Shown here: positions 1 through 10,650 of the stretch, piece by piece
Position numbering within the stretch: position 1 is the stretch's first letter
How the letters are laid out: the number at the start of each line of letters is the position of its first letter
Assembly (NCBI GenBank): GCA_007922305.1
Contig: ML677348.1
Coordinates: 17,561,442-17,625,441 of the forward strand
DNA length: 64,000 nt
From: Dermatemys mawii
Lineage: Eukaryota; Chordata; Testudines; Dermatemydidae
Reading direction: 5' to 3'
Position numbers and translations under genes: made by a program
Notes under the pieces: model-generated
Told to the model about the DNA's origin: nothing
Databases searched by the model: none
The model's input: only the letters and a program-made list of their open reading frames with translations

Positions 1-3000
1 AATCCATTCAATATTTCATTTAGTTTGAAAATTTAAGTGTAACAGTAAAGCCCAGAAGGGTGCTAGTTTAGAAACGTAAGTATTGGCTCAAAACTGACTT
101 AAAGAAGTTAGTCCTGCTTTGTCATACAATTTATCATATGGTTCAATTGCATTTGATATGATAAAAAGAAGAAAACGGCATGTGCCAAAGGCATCAATCT
201 GAAACATGGTAAGAGGACACGAAAAATCAGAAAAAAATCATTGAAGTGGTTCTCAACTTGATTGTATGAGTCCCTGCTAATGTGTAGCCTGCATTTAGGC
301 AATTTTATTAAACAAATGGATTTTTTAACCCTGTACATGAGCAAGTGTTTCTTTTCTATCTCACCACACATACTACCCTGCACTAATATCACAGCTTCAG
401 GATGGTTATTTCTAAACAAAGAAGATTTGAATAATTATACTTTTGTGACAAAATATTTACTAACACAACAAACAGGTTATTCACCACTTTAAAAATCTAC
501 CCTTTACAAAAACGCCTAAATGCAGAGCCTCATAGGAGACTGGATTCATTACAATCAAGTTGTAATTTTTCTGTAATATTTCTTTATTTTAAATAAAACT
601 AAAAAAAAATAAAAGCTAAAATATGGGATTGCTGTAAGACAGCAACTACAAGGAAATCCAGAGTTTATTAAAATCAGTGTTGTGTATAGCACCGTAAACT
701 AAAGCATGACCCAGCCTCAACAACACAATCATGTAATCTCCAGCCTTTAAAAACACACAAGTAGTCAGAGTTCAACGGGGAGACTATTCACGTGCATAAG
801 TGATTTCAGAATCAGGTCCCAAGTTAAACAGATAAAAATTGCAACTGCTAAACAATGAGGAAAGAGGGAAGACAAACAGCAGAGAAGAAATATGACTCAT
901 GGAGAGTTAAACTTCATCCTTAAAACCATCTGTTTCTCCTTGAACATTTTAGTATGGGAAATTAACCATTCTAATACCCAAAGGCACAAGAGATAAAGGA
1001 TGACTGTAATTCTACAGAGAAGACACTGCTTCTAGCTTCACAAGAGCCATAGAACTTCTAGTCACCTTCTGAGACATGAATGACTTCAGAAAAGCTATTG
1101 ATCCCAGAAGAGCCACAGCCAGCCAGAGAACACTCAGCTCACATGCCGCTGATAAGCAATTTTGCATAGCCTCACCCAAGGCCCCCATTCTTGCTGAAGG
1201 CATGAAAGAGGCAGTATGTCTACCTAAATGTTCCTGGTATTCTTCCTCAAGTACATGAGCCGAGATCAAAGGAGAATGAAGCATCAGGTAGGAACCCAAT
1301 AACTGAGAATCCCACATGAGGAATAGGGAACAGAATCCCCAAAAGACTATCCTCATGCTAAGGCCATCTGGCGACTAGACGCTGCTATGGGACCTGTCAG
1401 AGGATCTCTTTGTGGGGAGGGGCTCTGCCACGCGTGGAGATGAGAAAATATTGATGTCCCAGCTCTTTGACACCAACCTCTTTTTATTCCAGCTCCTAGT
1501 GCCAAAGAAAACAGTTTAAAAAGGATGGCCCATTCTCCTGTTCTGTCTGAAGGAGAAAAATAGAAGCCAGCAAGAGCAGCAATACCCTCCTGGCAATGGC
1601 TCTAGCAACTTGGGGCATCTCAAGAGGCATGCTGCCCCTCCTTTTCCATGCAATGGTGGCAGAGGCAGACCTACCCCCAGGTGGAGGTACAAAATGCTGC
1701 CAGTGAGTCAGCAGTGGTAAGCTCCTCTCCCACGCTAGCTACTGGAGATGCTTTCAGGGTCAGTTATACAGAAGATCTTCCAGACTTCAAAACAAAGCTA
1801 ACAGTAAGTTGCCAACGGCTCTGCTGCAAATGTGAGCTGCCTCACTGCTGCAGGGAATCTAGAAGAATTTTAGAAACAAAAAAAGTTTAAAATTGTTTTT
1901 TTAAAAGGTTAAAAGTAATGCAATTAAAAAATACCTATCCATATTAATGCCAGAATTTCCACCATCCATTGTGGAGGGGATGTTTTTGTTTGTTTGTTTT
2001 AAACAGGCTCTCTAATACGAAATAATTAGAATAGGGATATGCCCTTCTTTCGCATATAACATCTTCCATCTCTGATCCGAGGATACATACTCTAGTTAGA
2101 ACAGTGGGGAATCACCACTTTTTATTCTCATATAAGGGCCAACCCTGACAGGTGATAATACTTCCTGTCAATGCTGTGTACCTCTTAGCCACCATCATCT
2201 TTGCTGGGAGTTTAGGGCTCTCAGCACCTTGTTGGACCCAGATCGAATGCCCTTCTCTTCACCACACCTGGCATCTTAGCTACTGGGTATAAGCCAACAA
2301 GGGCCAAACATAACTCCTTTGGAGGTTCAAATGTAACCCTTTGGTCAACCATAAAGTTCACTGTTGCCCCTTCTACAGGCTGAACTCACTACATCTGAAG
2401 CACTCTTGAGTGGCAACAACTCAGTGTCAAGAGGATAGATCAGAATATTCAACAAAGGCCTCCCATGGGGCAACAGAGAGGCAATCATTTCAAGTATCTG
2501 GATCTCCTAGAAAACCAAACTCAGTCCTTTGTTACCACTTCTGAGATGTAGCTGAATTAAAGGCTGATAAAATTACAGATTTAGAAATGTTAAAAGAAAA
2601 TTATTCTGCAAGGCTCTTGATTAAAAGCCTCCTGCACAAGTTCATTTTTATTGTATTTTGTAAACATACTCCATCTTGGCATAGATTTAGTGTTTACTAT
2701 TAAAAAAATGCATCGAACACATAAAACACTAGGCCATACAAATGCAGCAACATTTAACTCCTCCTTCCCTAAAAAAGCAAGTGTTAAATATTTAAGAAGT
2801 TTCTGCAATTCCTTAGTCATCAAAAATGTTATAAACTGGTATTATTGTACTGAGGACATCTGAGGTCACTCTGTGAGTAACAGAGCTGTCTCCTAACTTT
2901 GCCAACAACAAAAAAAATTTTCCTAACAGGAAAAAGTTTGCAGCACAGAGCTTGTTACATACATTCCTGTTTTTCACACAGCCAGCAGGACATTAAAGAA

Positions 3001-4070
3001 GCTATGATTTACTAACTTGGAAAAAGTGTTGAAGAGGTAACTCTTGTGAAAATATGCACTGCTGTTAAATGATGTTGTGTCTACAGACCTTTGCCAGACA
3101 CAAACATGACTGATAAAAGTATAGTTTCAGCAATGGAACTTGGCAGCACGTTGAGCAAGTGTGGTTATCGAGATTCAGAGGCATTTATTTCTGAACCACC
3201 AGCCAAGCCCCTAGGTATAGCTTTTTTGCTGCAGACCTGTTAAAAACTGTTTTTCAAATTTAATCTGAAGTCAAACCTTAAAACTTGATTTGAAAGACAT
3301 GAAATGCAAATTGTATTTAAACTGATTTTATGTGCACAAGCTAAGTATGCCAGTTAAATTTCAAAGCATACGAGCTGGAATTTTATCAAAAGCTAATTAT
3401 GAATATAGTAGGACTGCTGCCACCTGCGGGGTGCTCCTTGGGATTGATTCTATATCTGTGATCCTACAAAGAATGTTAATGAAGTCTCCAGTTCTATTTG
3501 ACCTTTGGGGGAAAAAAACTGGCTCTGCTGTTGTATTTCAGTATAGACTATGGTTTATGACTGTGCTTGCCATTATTTACTGATTTGAGAGTCAAAATGT
3601 ACAACCGTAATTAACAAATACAGTACTGACTTTGTAATTAGCAAATAATAGCTAATAAAATTTAGGAGGACCCATGGAAGCTGTTTGTTTCTGTCGATGC
3701 ACAATTTTTTCAGCTATAAGTTACTTCAACTAATTTTAAAATGAGGTAAAAAAAACTCCTTTCCCCCACTTTCCCTGTGACACAGTGAGTTCAGCTGCTA
3801 ATATACTGAATTTAAGGCAAGGATATAAATGCATTAAAAAAAGTTCAGTACAAAATTAATCGGCAGATACCTGAAAACTATACCTTTCTTCACTTTCCAG
3901 ACTTCTCTAAAGGTAGATTTCACGTTGTTTACAAAGTAAATTGTTCTCTAAAGTCATATTTTTTGAGAACTGGGTGGAGCACGGCACATTTGAGAAAACC
4001 TCTCCACTGCAGTATATCCGGATTAATAAATATGAACAAGCCTACAAGCTTGTGATAAATACATACAATT
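1..4070. other. Anonymous AT-rich DNA, no supported gene
   Basis: No exon, RNA gene or confidently named repeat is visible here. Open frames are short and match what AT-rich vertebrate DNA gives by chance. The only one that stands out is a minus-strand frame at 1012-1356 (114 codons). It has an A at -3 of its ATG and two hydrophobic segments, but I recognise no family and do not call it a gene. Short homopolymer and TTTG-type runs occur, for example near 1985-2003. Confidence 0.6.
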
Positions 4071-4074
4071 AGGT

Positions 4075-4345
4075 TGGTTTTATTTTCTCCATACCGAAAG
4101 ATGATGCAAACATTTGACTGAGAAGTAGGGAAGATAGGTAACTTACCCTACAATAACTATGGTTCTTCAAGATGTTGTTGTCAATGTGCATCCCATTATA
4201 GCCATACATGCACCTCATGTGCATAAGATCAAACTGTTTTGAATAGCACTGACAATTAGAGCTGTGCATGTGCCCTCTGCCTCCTTGTGATATCTTACAA
4301 GGCCATAAACGGTGGGGCAGCCACAATCCTTCCTCAGTTCCCTCA
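4075..4345 (-). repeat. Decayed interspersed repeat of unclear class
   Basis: This stretch resembles, from general familiarity, a repeat common in turtle genomes, with phrases such as GGTTCTTCAAGATGTTGTTG and CCATACATGCACCTC followed by a CCTCAGTTCC edge. In reverse complement it reads from GGAACTGAGG towards a GTAAGTTACC-like end. A related edge in the opposite orientation starts near 5790 (GAAGGAACTGAGGGT, then GAAGACTGATCTCAC). I cannot decide between an LTR, a DIRS-type terminus and another class. The open frames inside it look fortuitous. Confidence 0.4.
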
Positions 4346-4405
4346 CAACTGTCAGTGGCCTGGCCTGGCCAGGAATGTTGCTAGGGAGAGTGATCTCTTC
4401 CTGTT

Positions 4406-4496
4406 CCTAGAGTGCACTGGAGATAGGCTGCTAGAAGAATCTAGCAACCGATCTCCAGTGCACTCTAGGATGTATTGGCAAACCCCAATACATCCT
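4406..4496. repeat. Two adjacent perfect hairpins
   Basis: The first inverted repeat has 19-bp perfect arms (CCTAGAGTGCACTGGAGAT at 4406-4424 and its complement at 4451-4469). Inside is a further 6-bp stem (TGCTAG 4429-4434 / CTAGCA 4441-4446) around a 6-nt loop. The second has 12-bp perfect arms (AGGATGTATTGG 4467-4478 and CCAATACATCCT 4485-4496), and shares three bases with the first. The shape is microRNA-precursor-like, but nothing else supports a small RNA. A remnant of a transposon terminus is equally possible. Confidence 0.75.
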
Positions 4497-5276
4497 GTAG
4501 GGCCCCAGCAACATGCCATAAGGATGTGGCAGACTTGTTTGATATTAGCTAATCAACACCACTCTTGGTGTGGCAGCAGCAAAGTCCCGTAGGGAGAGTC
4601 CACTGGCCTTTCCGTGGTGTCACCTATGGATCTCAAATGAGAGGGTTCTTTGCTCAAAGGAGGGGAGTACACATACCCTGGTGATGGAAGGAAAGAATAG
4701 ATTTCCTCTTGAGGTGGCACTAAGGTAGATAGTGCTCTCATTACCAGGATCTTCATTGGTACCAGTAAGTGCCTCTGTATCAAAACACAATCCTGGTTCT
4801 TGTAGGGACATATCAAGTAGCCTTGGTCCAGACGTAGGTGTCAATGCTGAATCCTTGGATCATTCGTACTGAGGTTGGTGTTGGAGGCATTTTTCCTCTC
4901 CCGCAGACCACTAGGCATCACCAGCTCTCCATGCCACCTCGGGCTTAGTGGTTCTCTCTCGTGAGGCCTTAAGACGACTGACTATGTGTGAAGGCACTGA
5001 GCAACACACCTGGATTCTCTGCCTCTGTGTTCACAGTGGCCTCTCTTGGTGCTGGACTTCAGTAGTGGAGCTGTCACATCATCTGCTTTGGTGCTGGTGT
5101 TGTCTTCCCTGCTGGTAGGTTCTTTTTTGGTGCTGGTATCAATGCTAATGCTTGTCTTAGGGGTCATGTTTACCAGACAGGAAGCTGGACAAAGCTGGAT
5201 TGTCCAGTACCAGGCCTCTGGTGACTCTCTCTTTTCCAAGTGAAGAAACCTCATAAATTGTTCCAGGAGATGACGT

Positions 5277-5412
5277 TTTTGGTGGCATTGAAACAATTTT
5301 TATAGTGATTGTGCTGAGAGCCATTTAACCAATCTGCAAACCCTGCATACGATGGAAACCACTTCAAGTCATGGGGTCCTGCTGCCATCACCTCTAGTTC
5401 CAGCCACCTTGT
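5277..5412 (-). mobile_element. hAT-like MITE fragment (same family as 32914-33054)
   Basis: Read on the minus strand, this segment runs from CTAGAGGTGATGG through CCACTTCAAG/GGTTTCCATC, then GGTTTGCAGATTGG, to TATAAAAATTGTTTCAATGCC. The plus-strand element at 32914-33054 has the same order of motifs (CTTGAAGTGGTTTCCATTAT, then TTTACAGTTCG, then CAGCGCCCCTG). The two are therefore diverged copies of one short DNA-transposon family. No clear TSD is visible here. Confidence 0.5.
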
Positions 5413-5789
5413 GTCAACGTCACCTCTTGTGACTGGACTTGCATGTTCTCACTGTGAACAAGAGGTGTACTGAGCATCTATCTATTCATTATATAGGACT
5501 CTGCTGGCAAAAAGGGCATCTGCTGAGCTCATTTTTCAGTGGGATTAATCTGTCACAGGAAGACAGAGCTTGAAACCCACATGCTTACAATTTGCCATGC
5601 TGAGGTGTCTTATACAGAAAGTCTTATGGGAGAGTGGGAGAGCCTGACCACCTAATTTTCAGTCCAGACAGATCAAATTCATTCACAGCAGTTCTTCACA
5701 GAGTTTTGAAGGCATTTGGGAAGATATAGTTGAGGCTACAGACTAGCAGGTTGGACACTCGCTGGCCTCTATCTCACTGCCATGGTTAG

Positions 5790-5935
5790 TAAGAAGGAAC
5801 TGAGGGTCACAGCTGACCTGCCCGTTAGGCCCTCCCACAGAAACACAAGGAGGCAAAGAGCACAGGAACACACGCAATAGGCACTGCTCTTCAGAAGACT
5901 GATCTCACATGCACATGCTCCTACAGCGGGAGCCA
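5790..5935 (+). repeat. Decayed repeat edge, inverted relative to 4075-4345
   Basis: Starts with GAAGGAACTGAGGGTCACAG and ends around AGACTGATCTCACATGCACA. It has the same edge and the same CATGCACATG-type tail as the minus strand of 4075-4345. The two could be inverted terminal pieces of one ancient element or two independent remnants. Sequence between them (4346-5789) includes the double hairpin and the MITE at 5277-5412. Confidence 0.35.
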
Positions 5936-5959
5936 CACTGACATTCTACGAAGAGCTTC

Positions 5960-6135
5960 AGATTTCTAATTCCACATCTGCCACTAACTCACTGGGGGGC
6001 ATTGGGCAGGCAACATAGAAACCTCTCTATCTCCATCTTTCTAATGTAAAACTGGGTTGATAACATTTTCCTATTTGCCTCACAAGGGGTGAGGAAAGGA
6101 TCAGTGCAAACACTCTACAACTGTAAAACATTATA
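5960..6135 (+). repeat. MIR-like (CORE-SINE) fragment
   Basis: The order of motifs follows the MIR consensus: CACATCTGCCACTAACTCAC, a GGGCAGGCAA segment, CTCTATCTCCATCTTTCTAA, then ATTTGCCTCACAAGGGGTGA and CACTCTACAACTG. MIR elements are tRNA-derived, L2-mobilised SINEs that are old in amniotes. The divergence here fits an ancient copy. No promoter boxes are intact enough to call. Confidence 0.6.
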
Positions 6136-9100
6136 TAAGAGTTAAGTATAACAGTAATGATATAGAATGTACAGATATGCAAATACAGATAAAGGAACAG
6201 TAATATATCCCTCCCAAACTCATGCTGATATAACCCCACTATCACGTCAGACTTTGTCCCTATTAAAAATAGAAATACCTGTCACTAATTATTTATGTAG
6301 ATGATCCAAATGAATGCAAAATAAACCTTTACAACTACTCTTTGTATAAAAAGGATTCCCAGCTTCATATGGAATGTAATATGAATATGTTGTACACCAT
6401 GTACATGAATACTTGCTAATATATCATTTTACTTTTAATGGGAATAAGATTGTGCTGGAGGGAATGTAACAGGACAATCAGAATTATTCGCGGTAAAAGC
6501 ACAGTAATGATCACTAGAGATATTTGTGAGATATAGAAAGGCAGTCCCGCCATTAAAAAAAATTCAGCCTTCATTAAGATTTAAAATTAAATTTTGTGCA
6601 CAGCTTTATAACAGCTACCATCAACACAACTACATGGGGAAAATATCAACAAATACTACAGTGTGGTGACTCTTGAAGATTCAATTCAAGAAAATTAATC
6701 TTTGATTGGATGCAGTATCTGAACTGGATACTTTATATAAACAATAGACTTTGCTTAGAATTGAGATTAATAAAATATTGAACTATGATATAAATAAAAA
6801 CAGACTACAAAAGATTCTGATATTTGCTTATTAGCTGTGAAGGATGACACTATATATTAACAAAGTAGCAGAATGATTCAGTGCCAGAATCCCTAGAAAT
6901 CATTTAAAAATATTATTCCACAACTATTATGGGAAACTAATGGGTGTGGCTTTTTTGTTTTGTTTTTCCAGACAGCAGGAATGATTACAATCACTCAGAC
7001 AAAAATGTTAATCACCAATTTCCTGTTTAACAGACAGCCTATTTCACCTTTGCAACTTTCTCCAGTTACACCCAACTCATCACAAATAGAGAGTATGGCA
7101 CTGTTCACAGAAAACGTTTTTTTTAAGGCAGCTTAACTAGTGTTTTAGTGCCAATTAACATGCAGAAGTTCTCATGTGAAGTAAATATGCCAATTCTATT
7201 TGACTACAGAGGACTCTTAAAATACTAGAAATACCCTCTGTGGGAGTCTAGTCTTAATGCGTGCCCATAAAATGAGAAATATATTGAAATCTAAAAATAA
7301 AATGTCATTACTAACATTACTTAGTTAGGCTAAGTTAACACTGAGAGGGCTTTCAGGAAAGGAAAATCCGAGGGATTAAAAAATAGGCCATCACATTAGG
7401 GCTTTGGGAGTAAACTGCTAGAAAAATACAAGTCTTTATTTGGGTGCCCATGAGGTGAAAGGTGACTACCCAGGATAAAGACTGATGTAGGAGCTTGTCA
7501 TCTCTCTGTACAGATAGAGCCTGCCCCAGTTGGGGATCTTCTTTAGGCTGCTTTTGTTGGAAGTCAAACACTTTGCTTTGAGGTCAGTGAAGACTGACCT
7601 AAAAATTCTCCTTTACTGGAGAATCAGGCACTCCTGGGCCTTGTACCATCTGCCTCTAGGGAATTGGTTCTCTCTTCTTCTGTCCCTTGTGGGGAAATAG
7701 CTATGAAAAGACTCTTTGATCATATAAAGCAGCTGGTGCTCCCTCCTGTGCTGCCTAGAGGGTTGGAGTGTCTTTTTATTCTTGTTTGAGGACTCTGTCA
7801 TGACTTTTTCCATTGACTCACCAAGCAACTTTCTTGTCAGGGTACCTACCTGTAGGTCAGAGTTTCCTGTATGGAGCCATATACACTTACAAGATATCAT
7901 CTGGTACCCCAATCGCTCTAGGCAAAAAGCAAGGAGTCTCTACGGATGCATTTGATGTATGAGACATCAAATAATTGTGTGAGTGGATCTCAGTCTGTGG
8001 GTCTTCTTAGCTTGTAGAGACAATCCATCTAGCAGCACCCATCTCCATGGCAGAACCTCTCTGCAAAGCACTCGGATGCCAATGATGCTCTTTGGGGCCA
8101 CTAAAGTGAACTCGATTTCCTCTCAGGGATGAGTCCCCGCTATCCTGCCTGTAGACCTCTTCAGAAGGAAATCTCCTTCATTAGGAATTGCTGTTTCCCT
8201 TACTAAGGATGATAAGGTTCCTTAGGTAGGTTGACCAAATGTGAGTTACACTGGTGAACACTGCAGATCCTTTGTAGCCTGTTTACTATAGCATTCATGT
8301 TTCTGGTTCCCACTGTGATCAGATGACATCCTCCAGAGCCAAGAGGATAGGACAATAAAAGTCCTAGTCTCATAAAGCATTTCCTCGTTTTGTGCCTGCC
8401 TTCTCTCCAGATACAGGTCTTCAACTGATCTGGGGTAGAAGAGAACCAGAGGCACAAGAGAAGATGTGCAGGATAAATCAAGTCAGATAGTTAGCCCTCT
8501 TCCCACACTGCCTTTCAACTAAGGGTGGTTTTTGAGGGGAAGAGGTAGGAGATATATGTGGGAACTTCAGTGCCTGGAATTGGTGAAATTTGCAGATTAG
8601 GAAGATGAATTCATGGTGTGGTTTGTTTTTTTTTATTTCCTATTTAGCCATTAGGCTCTGAGTAACACCTCTGAACTCCTAGATTTTCCTGAAATGATGG
8701 TAAGGAAAAGGGCTGTGACTCAGACTGAGATGGCTTACAAATCTTCTTTGGAAAAATCTTCTATTGGCATTTCTCCCCATAGATCATGGCACTTTACGGT
8801 GGGCCCACTGTGGAGCTGTTAAAGGGGAAAAGGGGACAAATATAAGATGCCCACAAAGATCTGTTAAGGGATCCCTCCATGTCTCAGACTTGCCCATTTC
8901 TTCCTCTCTGGGGCTTCTTTCAACACAGTCTCTCTGGACAGCGCCTGGTCCTGGGAGAGAATGGGCCGTCTGCCCTGTGGGAAGACATATGGAAGGGGCA
9001 GTCCCTGAAAGGATTAGACTCCAGATTTAGAAAACTGCCTGATTGGTGGGAAAGTTGAAGTCTGAAAGATGAAACGTTCAGGGGAAAAACACAAATGGGC

Positions 9101-9938
9101 CAAACCAGAGTACGTGTGTTGGGTGTCTCCTGGTCTCATAACAGCTTTGTTAGGGTGGGATTAATGTGAGGATCTGACAGACCTACAGTCTACAGCAGTG
9201 GCTGATCATGACATCTCTGGTGGCTTCACAAGGTCCTTCAATCTTTTGTCCATCCTCAGAGCACTGTTTTCCCTACACCAAGTCAGACACATTTTGATGT
9301 TTCCTGTGAACTCCCTTGTTGAAAGGGACTGTATTCATGTGCCTTGGCCAGGATCGCAGAAGCACAAATACCTACTCTATTACTGGAGAAGTGCAAGAAG
9401 AGCAGATTTTTTCCCTTCAGCTAGTTAACTAAGCATACATAGAGGTGAGAAGCCAGATTATACAATCAGTATTCTAGGCAACAATCAGATATGCTGATGC
9501 AATTGTAGTTTGGATTGTCAGAGTCGTACACTTGTCTTAAGTGGACACAGAGCTGATAGTTGATAACTATGCATCTTAATATTCTTGTCATCATCTTTGA
9601 AACTACCTTTGAGGTATGTTTAGTTTGCAGTTCTCCTGTGGGAGAAACATTAATATCCATCACTGCTTGTTTTTATGACATCTGTTTGTATAACATTGTG
9701 ATACTCTGTAAGCCTTGTGGAAGAAAGTGTTTATATCACTGGCTCTAAACAATGTTACTCTCGTCTAAGGCATGTTTATAAGGGTTTGATGGACCTTATT
9801 CACAAGAGGCAGAATATTATTTGTCAAAGCTAGCCTTGGCAAGCAAGTAGAGGGCAGAAAAATTAGAAGATAATTTCTTCTCCCTATTCGAATTTTGGAG
9901 AAGGTGGATTCTCATGACTTCATTAACATCGGTTATAC
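6136..9938. other. Anonymous DNA, no supported gene
   Basis: No exon is recognisable. The 7.5-9.4 kb part is less AT-rich and contains frames of up to about 100 codons (for example minus strand 7613-7912, rich in Lys/Arg/Gln). This could be a very decayed retroelement interior, but no motif is clear enough to name one. Confidence 0.5.
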
Positions 9939-9943
9939 AGCAT

Positions 9944-10645
9944 TGTAGCGGGGTGACCACCCACTCCTGTTTAGAAGGGCTTAAAACAGCCCTGGGAGAA
10001 GGCTGAAGCAGGGAAAGGGATTAAAGACAGCTGGGGGTAGCTGACTGGATAGCTGACCACAGCTGCGGCCAATGCAATTAGGGCCCAGCTGGCCCTTATA
10101 AGAGGGCAGTGGACCAGGAGCAAACAGTCTCTCTCTAGCCTTTGGAAAGGGAGGACCTGACTGCTGGAGCGAAGCAGGGTACCAGGCATAGGGCAGGGCT
10201 GGGGGAAGGATAGAGTTGCTGTGGAGCTCTGACCTGGAAACCCCCCAGGCTGCGGGGCCTAGTTTATGGCCAAATAGGTACTGAGAGTGCAGGGGGCAGC
10301 CCCAAGGGTAGGCAGAGGCAGCAGGTCCAACCCCCCTTGCCAGCGATGAATGGCAATGATACTGCAGTCTGCCCCAGTGAACGGAGGTAGGTGGTGACTG
10401 GCAGTTGCCTGCACAGGCAAGATGGGGACAGGGAGTGGGGGTTCCCCAGGGAGGGGAGACCCTGAGGCTGTGGGGGTACTGCAGGGGTGCAGCACCCAAG
10501 GTGAGAGGGCACCAGGGTCCAGGAGGGACACGGGGCCGAGTGCCAGCGGGACTACAGGCTGCAGAGGGCGCTCCGGAGGCTGGTGAGCTGATTCCCCGGA
10601 CAACCAGCAGGAGGCACCAGCAGGGTGAGTTGCCACACGCTTACA
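9944..10645 (+). mobile_element. Solo LTR of an LTR retrotransposon or endogenous retrovirus
   Basis: A 702-bp unit begins TGTAGCGG and ends CTTACA, so it has TG...CA termini with a short TGTA/TACA inverted repeat. It is flanked by an exact 5-bp direct repeat, AGCAT, at 9939-9943 and 10646-10650. A TATA-like CCTTATAAGAG lies at about 10094-10104. The unit is much more GC-rich than its flanks, which is why several overlapping 120-170 codon frames appear on both strands. None of them resembles gag, pol or env. A 5-bp duplication suits Ty3/gypsy elements and many retroviruses; the family is not assigned. Single LTRs of this kind arise by recombination between the two LTRs of a full element. Confidence 0.8.
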
Positions 10646-10650
10646 AGCAT

